From the NCBI GenBank assembly GCA_021813125.1, contig JAKALT010000010.1:1-36974 (forward strand): a stretch of DNA of 36,974 bases, in the 5' to 3' direction. The position numbers and the translations under genes are program-made. This document shows positions 16,562 through 26,138 of this stretch, piece by piece (position 1 is the stretch's first letter; each line of letters opens with the position of its first letter). This DNA comes from a bacterium. Its GTDB lineage: Bacteria > Patescibacteriota > Microgenomatia > Curtissbacterales > GWA2-41-24. The notes beneath the pieces were generated by a model. That model had not been told where the DNA came from and searched no databases. It saw nothing but the letters and a program-made list of their open reading frames with translations.

Positions 16562-17887
16562 ATGCCGACTAAGGTTTCTGTGAAAGTTAAAAGTAAGGAC
16601 GAAGCGCCGGTTGGTGGCGAGGTTTCCGGTGTGGAGGAGACGATGACAAGATCGGTTATCGATTTAAGGTCCAAACAGTATTCGCATAATGACGGGGCCC
16701 AGGATGATCCCAGACGCGGCAGGTCTTACCAAAATTATGACGACAGGGACGAAGAATACCAGGGCGGGAGAGATGTACCAAGTATGGAAGTTAAGGGAAT
16801 CCTGGATATTATGGGTGACGGACACGGCTTTTTGAGACCAAAGTTCAGGCCTTCGGACGAGGACGTTTATATTTCCGCTTCCCAGATAAGAAAGTTCATG
16901 TTAAGGCCCGGTGACGATGTTATTGGTCTCGGCAGGCCGCCAAAAGAAAGCGAAAGATATTACGGACTTTTGAAAGTTGTAAATGTTAACGGGGTAGATG
17001 CCGAAAAACAGGAAAAAAGACCAAAGTTTGAACAGCTGACACCAATTTATCCAAACGAAAAATTGAAGCTGGAAACCGGCAAGGCGCCGCTTTCGACCAG
17101 AATGATCGATATTATTGCGCCAATCGGCAAGGGCCAAAGGGGAATGGTGGTTTCGCCGCCGAAAGCCGGTAAAACAACGGTGCTAAAGGATATTGCGCGG
17201 GGGATTTCGGAAAACTTTCCAAAGGTTCACTTGATGGCAGCTTTAATCGGTGAGAGACCGGAGGAGGTAACCGATATTTCCAGATCAGTAAAGGGTGAGG
17301 TTATTGCTTCCAACTTTGACGAGCCGGCGGAATATCAAACAAGGGTTGCCGAAATTGCCCTAGAAAGAGCTAAAAGGTTAGTCGAGAGGGGTCAGGATGT
17401 TGTGATCCTTTTGGATTCAATCACCAGGCTTGCCAGGGCTTACAACCTTTCGGTTCCACCTTCGGGAAGAACGTTAACCGGAGGTTTTGATCCGGCGGCA
17501 CTTTATCCTCCAAAGCGCTTTTTCGGTGCTGCCAGGAACTGTGAAGAAGGCGGATCACTAACTATTATCGGAACGGCACTTATCGACACCGGTTCGAGGA
17601 TGGACGATTTAATTTACGAAGAATTTAAGGGTACCGGTAACATGGAATTGCACTTGGACCGTAAGCTGGCCGAGCGCAGGATTTACCCTTCGATTGATGT
17701 AGAAAGGTCTTCCACCAGGCAAGAGCAGTTGCTGTTTTCGGAGACGGATTACAAAAAGATTGTGACAATGCGCAGGATGATTTCGGTTCTTAATCCGGAC
17801 GAGAGAACAGAGATTTTAATCGACAGGCTTTCCAAAACCGCTTCGAATGCCGAGTTTTTAGAAGGACTGGCAAAAGATATTAAGTAG
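16562..17887 (+). CDS. rho: Transcription termination factor Rho
   Basis: RNA-binding domain 'GILDIMGDGHGFLRP', Walker A 'SPPKAGKT', 'VILLDSITRLARAYN', 'SLTIIGTALIDTGSRMDD'. Confidence 0.96.
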   Translation: MPTKVSVKVKSKDEAPVGGEVSGVEETMTRSVIDLRSKQYSHNDGAQDDPRRGRSYQNYDDRDEEYQGGRDVPSMEVKGILDIMGDGHGFLRPKFRPSDEDVYISASQIRKFMLRPGDDVIGLGRPPKESERYYGLLKVVNVNGVDAEKQEKRPKFEQLTPIYPNEKLKLETGKAPLSTRMIDIIAPIGKGQRGMVVSPPKAGKTTVLKDIARGISENFPKVHLMAALIGERPEEVTDISRSVKGEVIASNFDEPAEYQTRVAEIALERAKRLVERGQDVVILLDSITRLARAYNLSVPPSGRTLTGGFDPAALYPPKRFFGAARNCEEGGSLTIIGTALIDTGSRMDDLIYEEFKGTGNMELHLDRKLAERRIYPSIDVERSSTRQEQLLFSETDYKKIVTMRRMISVLNPDERTEILIDRLSKTASNAEFLEGLAKDIK

Positions 17888-17922
17888 TAAACTCCAAATT
17901 CCAAATTTCAAACTCCAAAGTT
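17884..17922. repeat. Degenerate heptanucleotide tract (AAANTCC)
   Basis: AAACTCC AAATTCC AAATTTC AAACTCC AAAGTTA. Confidence 0.75.
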
Positions 17923-17946
17923 AAAGGGCAAAACTTATCTTAGCTT

Positions 17947-17994
17947 AAGGTCAGGCCTTTTGCTTGGAATTGGCCGACGCTAAGGCCTGACCTT
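17947..17994. repeat. Palindromic REP-like element
   Basis: AAGGTCAGGCCTT...AAGGCCTGACCTT with interior 'tgcttggaattggccgacgct'. Confidence 0.85.
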
Positions 17995-18030
17995 CGTAAA
18001 ACTGTCTGCCCTTTTTTGCGGGCCGCGGCT

Positions 18031-18059
18031 TTGAAATTGGCCATTTTTTCTGGTAGTAT
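18031..18059 (+). promoter_or_regulatory. Promoter TTGAAA-N17-TAGTAT
   Basis: 17-nt spacer. It lies only 3 nt upstream of ATG 18063, so translation may start further downstream. Confidence 0.6.
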
Positions 18060-18062
18060 GTG

Positions 18063-19193
18063 ATGTTGGAGCAGGCAGCAATGGACCAACGACCCCTTTT
18101 TTTGGAGTTTTTTTCTTTTATCCGCGACCTTTTTTTCTATATTACCCACAGATTACATAAGACGGGTCTGAACTTTGAAAAAGTTAAGAATTTAGTGGTC
18201 GACATTCTTATGGTAAGGCGGGGTGCAAATACCTCTCTCTTTGTGCACCTTTCAATTTTAGGTTTGGCGGCGGTTGTTCTTATTGGCGGGGGAGTAATAT
18301 CGCCGACGTCGGTGGTTTCGGGTTCATATCCGGGCGTGCCGGTTAATCCACTTATTGCTTCGTTCGGTGAGGAGGCAACAGCGCAGGGAGTAATTACTTC
18401 AACAATTACACCGGTTACTATTATTTCCGACAAACCCAGAGACAAAAGTGTCGATTATGAAGTTAAAAGCGGAGATACAATAGCTTCTATTGCCAGGGAC
18501 TGGGGTGTTTCTCAGGAAACAATTATGTGGGCTAACGACCTTTCTGCTTCCAGCCGTTTGACTATTGGCCAGAAGGTTAAGGTTTTGCCGGTTTCGGGTG
18601 TATCGCATAAAGTTGTTTCCGGGGATACGATTTATACTATCGCCAAAAAGTATCAGGCAAACCCTCAGGCAATAATTGATTTTCCGTTTAACGATATTGG
18701 TGACGATTTTCAGCTGCATGCGGGCGATGTTTTGGTGGTTCCGGACGGTGCGCCTCCCGCTGTTGCTAAGCCGGCGCCAACCCAATATTTGGCTTCGAGC
18801 CAGTTGAACCTTTCGGTTGAGGACCTGGGCAGCGCTCAGTTTGTCTGGCCGGCTGCCGGCGGTATCACGCAGTACTTTTCCTGGTACCATCCCGGTGATG
18901 ACATCGCTAATCTGGCGGGAGGACCGATCCACGCGTCCGATTCTGGGACAATTGTGAGTGCCGGTTGGGACTCTTCCGGATATGGAAACATGATTCTTAT
19001 AAACCATGGGAACGGTTTCGAAACAAGGTACGGCCATCTTTCGGTGATTAATGTTTCTGTTGGCCAACGCGTTGGCAAGGGAGAGGTAATTGGCATGATG
19101 GGTTCTACAGGAAGATCCACCGGAACACATCTTCACTTCGAGATTTATAAAGACGGAGCAAGGCTGAATCCACTATCGCTTTTGGGAAAGTAA
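18063..19193 (+). CDS. LysM-domain M23 family metallopeptidase (start uncertain; ATG 18081 is an alternative)
   Basis: Two LysM-like units ('YEVKSGDTIASIARDWGVSQETIMWAN', 'HKVVSGDTIYTIAKKYQANPQAI') and M23 motifs ('NHGNGFETRYGHLS', 'GSTGRSTGTHLHFEI'). Confidence 0.9.
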   Translation: MLEQAAMDQRPLFLEFFSFIRDLFFYITHRLHKTGLNFEKVKNLVVDILMVRRGANTSLFVHLSILGLAAVVLIGGGVISPTSVVSGSYPGVPVNPLIASFGEEATAQGVITSTITPVTIISDKPRDKSVDYEVKSGDTIASIARDWGVSQETIMWANDLSASSRLTIGQKVKVLPVSGVSHKVVSGDTIYTIAKKYQANPQAIIDFPFNDIGDDFQLHAGDVLVVPDGAPPAVAKPAPTQYLASSQLNLSVEDLGSAQFVWPAAGGITQYFSWYHPGDDIANLAGGPIHASDSGTIVSAGWDSSGYGNMILINHGNGFETRYGHLSVINVSVGQRVGKGEVIGMMGSTGRSTGTHLHFEIYKDGARLNPLSLLGK

Positions 19194-19231
19194 AGTAAAG
19201 GTAGTCGATCAAGATAACATACCCGTTTCCC

Positions 19232-19280
19232 AAGGTCAGGCCTTCTGCTTGGAATGGCGGATGCTAAGGCCTGACCTTTG
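19232..19280. repeat. Palindromic REP-like element (plus half-element AAAGGCCTGGCCTTT near 19303)
   Basis: AAGGTCAGGCCTTCTGCTTGGAATGGCGGATGCTAAGGCCTGACCTT; interior very close to those at 17947 and 31772. Confidence 0.87.
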
Positions 19281-19347
19281 TTAAGTCTCCAGTTTTACTT
19301 TCAAAGGCCTGGCCTTTTTCCTATTAGATCTACTATACTTTTTGGTA

Positions 19348-21423
19348 ATGAAGAAATACCTACCGGTTATTTTGGGCGTTTTTTCATTTTTACTGCCGCT
19401 TGGACTTTACCTTAAAACTTTATCGCCAACATATATTCCTGTTGACAGTGCCGAATTTACGCTCTGCATTAAATTTTGGGGACTTTGCCATCCGCCGGGC
19501 TTTCCGTTTTACATTTTTCTGGGGCATATTTTAACTTCTATTTTTGCATTTGGAAGTCTGATTTTTAGAGCCAATTTTCTTTCGGCTTTATATGCAGCCC
19601 TGACAGTTTTGGTTGTGTATTTGACTCTTCTTCGTGTTGGTGTAAAAAGCTCCCTGGCATTTTTGGTTTCAATGATCCTTGCGGTTTCTGCTGCTTTTTG
19701 GGAGTATTCGATTTCTGCCGATGTTTTTACTTTCGCAACATTTTTGGTTGCACTTTCTTTCCTTTTTGCTTTCTGGAATAAACCGTGGCCGGCATTTTTG
19801 GCATTAGGGTTTTCGGCTTCGCATTTTTACATCACCGTGATGCTTGCGCCAATTTTTGTATGGTATTTTTGGGGATTTAAGCCAAAAATACGCGATTTTG
19901 TCTTGGCAGTCTGCGTTTTTGCCTTGGGCTTTGTCGGCCAGGCAATGATGCTATTGCGGATGCAGCAGGATCCGGTTATCAACTGGGGACACGCCAAAGG
20001 GATTTCCGGTTATTTGTATTATCTAAGGCGCAAAGAGTTTGGTTCCATTTTCCTTATCAAAAACCCGGTCCTGACGTTTTCCTTGATTAAATACGCAAAA
20101 CACATTTATGTTTACATTTTGGATATTATTGTCGGGTTTGGGGTAGTTTTGCCCGTACTTGTGCCTTTGGGTTTGGTAAAGGAAGGTTTATGGAAGGAAA
20201 AGAAAGTTATTTTTCTTGTTTTCAGCTGGCTGACTGTAGTTTTGGTGCAGCTTTTTTTGCTTTCGACAATAGACCCGTTGGGGGCTGATAACCCCTTCCA
20301 AATTACAAAGTTTTACCTGGTTTCTTATATACCAATTCTTGTGCTGGTGGGGATGTCAACGCAAAAATTTGTTGACTGGTTTTTTGACGGCGACGGAACT
20401 TATGTCAATTTGCTTTTGGGGGCAGTTGTGGTTGTTTATCTAATGTCCAGTTTTAAATCGCATAACTTGAGCCAAAATTACTTCTCGGAGAAGATGGTAG
20501 AGGATGCCATGGACCAGCTGCCGCCGGGAAGCGTTGCTATAACCGTTTCCCATGTATTTTATTTCGGCGGTCTTTATGAGCAGAAGATTGACGGGAAGTA
20601 CGGGGGGATTACTCTTTTGTATTTCCCAAACGAATATAACCGGGACAACGAAAGTTACCATCCGGAACTTTTTTCCGGGAAGGTTGACGAGGGATTTGTT
20701 TCTAAGGTTAGTGATCAGAAGGAGCTAGGAAACGCAGAGAAGTATATCCTTTCCGTTTTAGCCAGAAACCCCGACCGTGATTTTTATATCTTACAGGGAA
20801 CGTTTGAAGAAGGGTTTTTTAAGTATCTGGATCCATATAAAGTGCCTTACGGTTTGTGGTGGAAAGTTACGAGAAGCCGAAATGAAAAGCCGGATTTGGG
20901 CAAGCTTGCCGGGCTCTTGGAAGGGTTGCGAAATAAAGATGTCAAATTCAACGATTTTGCTTTTAAACAACAGCAAATGGACACGATGCTTTATGCGGTT
21001 TCTTATAATTCGAGCGGTATTATCCTGGCTAGAAACGGTGATTATGACAAAGCTTTGGAGTTATTCAATAAAAGTTACGCGATTAAGCCGGATAATACTA
21101 ATGTCAAAAGCGAGATAGATTTGGTTGGGAAGATTAAAGATTTGGCAGGTCGCCAGACGGATTTGGTTGGCAAGAAAGATGCGGATACTTTGAATGAGCT
21201 TGGAAATAGTTTATTTACGCTCGGAAATTACAATGAGTGCGGTAGAGTTTATGCTGAAGCCTTGAAGATAGACCAGCGGGCTGTTTTCTACAATAATTTG
21301 GCTTCCTGCCAAGCTGCTGCCGGTAATTTGGGCGAGGCGCGCACTAATTACCAAAAGGCTCTTAGCATTGACCCGAACCTTAACTTGGCAAAGCAAGGAC
21401 TTGAGAATTTAGATTCTAGATGA
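19348..21423 (+). CDS. DUF2723-like membrane protein with C-terminal TPR repeats
   Basis: 'LSPTYIPVDSAEFTLCIKFWGLCHPPGFPFYIFLGHI' resembles the DUF2723 N-terminus; TPR-like C-terminus ('LNELGNSLFTLGNYNECGRVYAEALKID'). Confidence 0.8.
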   Translation: MKKYLPVILGVFSFLLPLGLYLKTLSPTYIPVDSAEFTLCIKFWGLCHPPGFPFYIFLGHILTSIFAFGSLIFRANFLSALYAALTVLVVYLTLLRVGVKSSLAFLVSMILAVSAAFWEYSISADVFTFATFLVALSFLFAFWNKPWPAFLALGFSASHFYITVMLAPIFVWYFWGFKPKIRDFVLAVCVFALGFVGQAMMLLRMQQDPVINWGHAKGISGYLYYLRRKEFGSIFLIKNPVLTFSLIKYAKHIYVYILDIIVGFGVVLPVLVPLGLVKEGLWKEKKVIFLVFSWLTVVLVQLFLLSTIDPLGADNPFQITKFYLVSYIPILVLVGMSTQKFVDWFFDGDGTYVNLLLGAVVVVYLMSSFKSHNLSQNYFSEKMVEDAMDQLPPGSVAITVSHVFYFGGLYEQKIDGKYGGITLLYFPNEYNRDNESYHPELFSGKVDEGFVSKVSDQKELGNAEKYILSVLARNPDRDFYILQGTFEEGFFKYLDPYKVPYGLWWKVTRSRNEKPDLGKLAGLLEGLRNKDVKFNDFAFKQQQMDTMLYAVSYNSSGIILARNGDYDKALELFNKSYAIKPDNTNVKSEIDLVGKIKDLAGRQTDLVGKKDADTLNELGNSLFTLGNYNECGRVYAEALKIDQRAVFYNNLASCQAAAGNLGEARTNYQKALSIDPNLNLAKQGLENLDSR

Positions 21424-21453
21424 TAGACTCTAGACTTTAGACTTTAGATTATT
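21412..21453. repeat. Degenerate heptanucleotide tract (NNNTAGA)
   Basis: ATTTAGA TTCTAGA TGATAGA CTCTAGA CTTTAGA CTTTAGA TTATTGA. Confidence 0.8.
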
Positions 21454-21810
21454 GATGGCGAATAATTTTGAAGATTTAATAGTTGGCGAAAATCTCACGA
21501 GTTAGTTCTTAGTATTTACAAAGCTACAAAAGACTTTCCGTCTCACGAGAAATACAGGTTAACGGATCAAGTTTGCAGATCAGCATCCTCTGTTGCCGCA
21601 AACATTGTTGAGGGTAACAGCAGGAAGCATTCAAAGGAGTATTTACAATTTATAAACACGGCTTATGCGTCTTTGGAAGAAACGAAATATCATTTACTTT
21701 TGGCGCGGGATTTAGGTTATCTTAAATCTAAAGATTATGAAGAGCTTATTGGTAAAGCAACAGAAATAAACAAGATGTTAAACTCTCTTAGAAAGTATTT
21801 AACCAGATAG
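21454..21810 (+). pseudogene. Four-helix-bundle protein (23S rRNA IVS protein / S23-like), frameshifted
   Basis: Frame 1 reads MANNFEDLIVGENLTS*. Adding one T at ~21483 gives ...FEDLIVWRKSHELVLSIYKATKDFPSHEKYRLTDQVCRSASSVAANIVEGNSRKHSKEYLQFINTAYASLEETKYHLLLARDLGYL..., a typical family sequence. Confidence 0.8.
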
Positions 21811-21823
21811 TTTTTTCAAATCC

Positions 21824-21856
21824 ATTATCTATAGTCTATAATCTATAATCTAACAT
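21824..21856. repeat. Degenerate heptanucleotide tract (NNNTCTA)
   Basis: ATTATCTA TAGTCTA TAATCTA TAATCTA ACAT, directly upstream of the obgE ATG. Confidence 0.78.
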
Positions 21857-22897
21857 ATGATTGATTTTGCGAAAATTATCGTCCGAGCGGGTGATGGGGG
21901 AAGCGGGTCGGGCTCTTTTGAGCACATTAAAGGGAAGAGGAGAGGAAAGGCGAACGGTGGAGACGGCGGGCGTGGCGGGAATGTTTACCTTGAGGCTACG
22001 AACGACTTAAGCACGCTGGAGCCGTTCAGATTTGTAAAGGAATACAGGGCAGAAAACGGGGGTAGCGGCCTTTCCAAGAAGCGTAAAGGGGCCGAAGGGG
22101 CAGATTATACAGTGCGTGTGCCTGTGGGCACGCAAGCCAAGATCTTAGATGACAGATCTAACATTATAAATGGCAATAAAACATTTACGATCCAGAATCT
22201 AGAACCTAAAGATTATGATCTTGCGGAGCATGGCCACAAAGTTTTGGTTGCGCGAGGCGCAGAAGGTGGCAGGGGGAATTGTCATTTGCGTGATGAATAT
22301 GGACGCCGGCCGTTTAAAGGGGAAGCTGGGGGTCAGGGAGAAGTTTGCGATCTGGTTCTTGAGCTTAAACTGATTGCCCAAGTGGGTCTTATCGGGTTAC
22401 CAAACGCCGGCAAATCTACACTACTTTCCAAGTTAACTTCGGCAAAACCCAAGATTGCCGATTATCCTTTCACAACTCTCGAGCCGAATATAGGGGTAAT
22501 GGATAGAAAGCAGAGACCAGAAGCCAGAGACCAGAGGGTAATTATCGCGGATATTCCGGGTTTGATAGAAGGGGCAAGTGAGGGTAAGGGGCTAGGGGAT
22601 TTGTTTTTGAGGCATATTGAAAGGACCAGGGTTTTGGTGCATTTGGTTGATGCCACGGGTAGTGATGCGTTTGGAAATTACCAGACAATCCGGCAAGAAC
22701 TAAAGGCATACTCCAAGGAACTTGCCAAAAAGCGGGAAATTGTCGCAGTTAACAAAATTGATCTTGCTGAATCTCAGGTTATTGGCCGGATAAAAGGGGA
22801 ATTTAGCGGCAAGAGGAAAAAGGTTTATTTGATATCGGCGGAGACAGGTGAAGGTGTTGACGAGTTGGTACGAGGGATCCTGAAGAGTTTAGGTTAA
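21857..22897 (+). CDS. obgE: GTPase ObgE/CgtA
   Basis: Gly-rich Obg fold 'GDGGSGSGSF...GGDGGRGGNVYLEA', G1 'GLPNAGKST', 'IADIPGLIEGASEGKGLGDLFLRHIERT'. Confidence 0.95.
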   Translation: MIDFAKIIVRAGDGGSGSGSFEHIKGKRRGKANGGDGGRGGNVYLEATNDLSTLEPFRFVKEYRAENGGSGLSKKRKGAEGADYTVRVPVGTQAKILDDRSNIINGNKTFTIQNLEPKDYDLAEHGHKVLVARGAEGGRGNCHLRDEYGRRPFKGEAGGQGEVCDLVLELKLIAQVGLIGLPNAGKSTLLSKLTSAKPKIADYPFTTLEPNIGVMDRKQRPEARDQRVIIADIPGLIEGASEGKGLGDLFLRHIERTRVLVHLVDATGSDAFGNYQTIRQELKAYSKELAKKREIVAVNKIDLAESQVIGRIKGEFSGKRKKVYLISAETGEGVDELVRGILKSLG

Positions 22898-22915
22898 GGC
22901 CAGAAAGCTTGGGTC

Positions 22916-23021
22916 AAGGCCAGGCCTTTGCGCTGGCATTTTGCTTTGGGAGAAGTCAACCTACCTCGTACTCAAGGTCAGGTCTTTTTCCATGAATAGG
23001 CTTGGTCAAGGCCTGACCTTT
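22916..23021. repeat. Palindromic REP-like half-element (22916-22928) and full element (22973-23021)
   Basis: AAGGCCAGGCCTT, then AAGGTCAGGTCTT...AAGGCCTGACCTTTGTTAAG. Confidence 0.8.
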
Positions 23022-23043
23022 GTTAAGATTCGTTGATAAATTT

Positions 23044-25365
23044 TTAGAAGCTTGGTCTTTGGGTTGGAGAAGCGCTTGGTGATGGGGAAGCTGATGGGCT
23101 CGGTGAAGGTGAAGGTGAGGGAGAAGCTTGCGTTTGTTGGCCCTGTTGCTTGGCTGCCTGTTCCTGAAGATCCCTCAGCTGTTTGTTGTAGTCTTCCAGT
23201 TTTTTGTTGATGTCGGAGATGGCCGGGTCGTCTTGCGGCAGGAATTGTTTGGCAAGAGAAAGTTCGTTAACAATTGTTGGGACGCTGCCTTTTTTGTCTA
23301 TCAAAAGGTTGGCCAGGTTGTAGTGTGCCGGGCCGTAGTCGCCCTTGGTGATGACGGCATCTTCAAACTTTCTTTGGGCAAGATCTGCGTTTCCAAGCCT
23401 TTGGTAAAGAACTCCAAGCCTGTTGTGCAGGATAGGGTTTTGAGGATCTAAGGAGACTGCCTGGGCTAAAGTGTTTGTGGCATGCACATCCGCGCCCTGG
23501 ACTGCGCCGATTAGTGCTTGGTAGACTGCACCCAAAGTTTCCCAGTTGGCAACGTTGGCTGCCGAAATGCCCGGAAGTTTAAGAGGCAGAATCTGATAGC
23601 CCGAGGCGGCTTTGCCCTGGTCAATTGAAACTTGCGCCAGCTGGCCCAGAAGCTGTTTCTGGTTGTCATTTAAGTCCTTTTGCTGACTTAGGTTGATTGC
23701 CGCGTTTAGGGTTGTCTGGGAAAGGGCGCGGTGATATGTGTCAATTGCCGGATTTGCCTGAATTGCTGCCTGCAGGAATTGGACGGTTTTATTGCCGTTG
23801 TTGGACTGGGCGGCCAAAAGTGATTGGCGGTAGTAGTATTCAGCTCTGTAGGCATTTACCTGATAGGCAAGTGCCAGGAAGGAAAGGACAACAACAATGA
23901 TTCCAAAGACTGCCGGCAGTATCTGCGATTTGGCTCCTTTTGCACCGGCTTCTGTTTTGAGAAGGGCTTCACCTTCACCTGGAGCTGCGATTGGAAACCA
24001 GGAGAAGCGGTTTTTTAAAGCAGCCAGTTCCAATGTTACTTCAAAGACATAATCTTCGCTGGTAGTTTTGGCAAGTACAGCCAACATGGCCAGAACCAGG
24101 AAGAATGAGGCAAAAGTCGCGAAAGAAGAAACTGTGAAGAAGCTGGCGATGACATATCCGAGAATGGCTGCTGCGACCGGCAGGTAAACCAAAGTGTGCT
24201 GGCTTTTGAAAATCAGGGACCATACGAAACGCAGGATTACAACTATTAAAAGGAGGTATGCCAGCACCCCAAAGACTCCGGTTGTGGCGATTACATCGGT
24301 GAAGTCGGACGAGGATTTGTCGAAACGGACTGCCCAGTTTTGGGTCCCGTTAATTGCCCGGGGCTTAAGCTGGGTGTAGACAAATTGATAGGTGCCGGGG
24401 CCTGTCCCGAAGAGAGGTTTTTTGCCGATTGCCTGGGCTGCAATGTCCCAAGCGGCGCCGGCGGGTACAAGCTGTTCTTTGGGTGTGTCGACTTGCTGCT
24501 GTTCGGTTAAGCCCTGATCTTTGCTGATAATCCACTGGTAAAGTGTGCCTTGAGCGACTTGAGGGACAAAGCGTATTACCAAAAAGAGAATTATAAAGAC
24601 CGCCAGAACTGCCGCGTGGCCTTGTTGGGTTTTGGTTAGTTTTACCCTAAGGGTGCCGACTGTCAAAAATACAAGGGCGATAGCGAGGCCAATATAAGCG
24701 GGCAAATCATTTATCAAGATGAAAGAGAAGGCAAGAATCAGAGTGCAACCTGTGGCGATTATTCTTATCAGTTTGTCCTTTTCGTAAATTGCCCAGGATG
24801 CGGCGATTGGAATAACAAGCGCTTCCAAAAGGGCAAGGCGGTTTATGATTCCGAGCGGGTTGAAAGAGCGGATGTGGGCAAAGTCAAATGGCAGGAAAGC
24901 GCCAAAGTAGGATGTTATGGCAACAAGAGCCCCAATCGTGGTTGCGCCGACCAAGGTCCAAAGAACCGTGTTTACCTGGCGTTTGGTTTTAAGGGTTGCA
25001 ACGGAGACGAAGTAAAATGCGGCGATTATAAATAGAGGAATGAAGCTTGGCCAAATTCTGCCCTGAGCGCCAAAGAAAGAAATGAACTGGTCTATTGATG
25101 AATAGGCAGCAATAAAGTAAACGGCCAAAAGTGCGAGGATTGGGATGTCTAAGGGGGTTCTGGTAAAGACAACCCTTTTTTCAAAAACCATTTTAACTGC
25201 CCATACAATAAAGGAGGCTATAGTGAGTATTAATAAGGCAGTTAATTTGTTGAATTCGAAAAATTCGGAGGTTGTCGGCAGAAAAAAGAGGGGAGTTAAA
25301 AAGGCCGCGGCGACTACCAGCGAAAAGATTATGGATTGCGAAAGCTTTAAGAAATTTTCTTTCAT
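23044..25365 (-). CDS. O-antigen ligase-like polytopic membrane protein with TPR-like region and Ser-Pro C-terminus
   Basis: Multiple TM segments, central 'GKKPLFGTGPGTYQFVYTQLKP' (Wzy/WaaL-type), TPR-like 'NPILHNRLGVLYQRLGNADLAQRKFEDAV', 'SPSPSPSPSPSASPSPSASP' tail. Track start is TTG 25371; ATG 25365 is more likely. Confidence 0.85.
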   Translation of the reverse strand: MKENFLKLSQSIIFSLVVAAAFLTPLFFLPTTSEFFEFNKLTALLILTIASFIVWAVKMVFEKRVVFTRTPLDIPILALLAVYFIAAYSSIDQFISFFGAQGRIWPSFIPLFIIAAFYFVSVATLKTKRQVNTVLWTLVGATTIGALVAITSYFGAFLPFDFAHIRSFNPLGIINRLALLEALVIPIAASWAIYEKDKLIRIIATGCTLILAFSFILINDLPAYIGLAIALVFLTVGTLRVKLTKTQQGHAAVLAVFIILFLVIRFVPQVAQGTLYQWIISKDQGLTEQQQVDTPKEQLVPAGAAWDIAAQAIGKKPLFGTGPGTYQFVYTQLKPRAINGTQNWAVRFDKSSSDFTDVIATTGVFGVLAYLLLIVVILRFVWSLIFKSQHTLVYLPVAAAILGYVIASFFTVSSFATFASFFLVLAMLAVLAKTTSEDYVFEVTLELAALKNRFSWFPIAAPGEGEALLKTEAGAKGAKSQILPAVFGIIVVVLSFLALAYQVNAYRAEYYYRQSLLAAQSNNGNKTVQFLQAAIQANPAIDTYHRALSQTTLNAAINLSQQKDLNDNQKQLLGQLAQVSIDQGKAASGYQILPLKLPGISAANVANWETLGAVYQALIGAVQGADVHATNTLAQAVSLDPQNPILHNRLGVLYQRLGNADLAQRKFEDAVITKGDYGPAHYNLANLLIDKKGSVPTIVNELSLAKQFLPQDDPAISDINKKLEDYNKQLRDLQEQAAKQQGQQTQASPSPSPSPSPSASPSPSASPTQRPSF

Positions 25366-25432
25366 TTTCAAGCTATATACCCATATAAGATTACTCGACT
25401 TTTTTTGTCAAGCACCAAATTGTAACTGGCCA

Positions 25433-25463
25433 TTTTTAGCTTTTAAGGCCTGGCCTTGAAACG
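25433..25463. repeat. Short palindromic element adjoining the RAYT gene (3' side)
   Basis: TTTTTAGCTTTTAAGGCCTGGCCTTGAAACG. Confidence 0.8.
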
Positions 25464-25521
25464 TTATTTGGAGAAGATTATAGGGTTTGTGAGATTATTT
25501 TATTTTGCTGGAGAAAGTTTG

Positions 25522-26124
25522 TTAGGATTCGTGGGGAAATATTAAGTGGCTGATATTATCGAAGTATTCCTCTTGGGATTTCACGAACTCTTTATAGGAA
25601 TTTCGTGCCTCATCGAAAGTCCCGTTTTTGGTTTTGAACATAGAAATTACAAATTTGCTTTCTGTGAGATCATCTTCGATTTCTTCAAGATAAGTAGGGT
25701 AACTGCTCCACTTATATGATGGTAGTTTAGTGACAATTTTTGCCGGATTTAGGTGGATGTATCTGGAAAGGTGCATTAAGTACTCGTCGCGGTCTATGAT
25801 TTTGGCTTTAAAACGGTCTTGGAAAATATGCCCTACCTGGCTATATTTTTTATTGAAATACATAGAGTAGGCGGTATGAAGCCTTTGGATGAAGGTACTG
25901 ACCGGCTCCGGACCGTTTTGCCTAACGAGCAGGTGTATATGGTTTGGCATTAGGCAATAGGCGAGTATAGAAATATTATGCTTTTTTCTGTACTCCTTCA
26001 TCTTTTCCAGGTATCGTTTGTAATCTTTATCGGAAAGAAAAATGTTTTGCTTGCGGTTGCCGCGGTTAAAAACATGGTAGAAGCCGCCCTGAATGAAGTT
26101 TGATTGCTGGTTTCTGGTTGCCAT
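25522..26124 (-). mobile_element. REP-associated tyrosine transposase (RAYT, Y1_Tnp / IS200-like superfamily)
   Basis: 'GGFYHVFNRGNRKQNIF', HUH motif 'MPNHIHLLV', catalytic region 'HLSRYIHLNP', 'YKWSSYPTYL'. Flanked on both sides by the GGCCTGGCC palindrome. Confidence 0.9.
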
Positions 26125-26138
26125 AGAGCTATTATAGC

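Noticed and set aside
18399-19136. 245-aa minus-strand ORF
   Set aside because: Antisense to the LysM/M23 peptidase gene, no recognisable domains.
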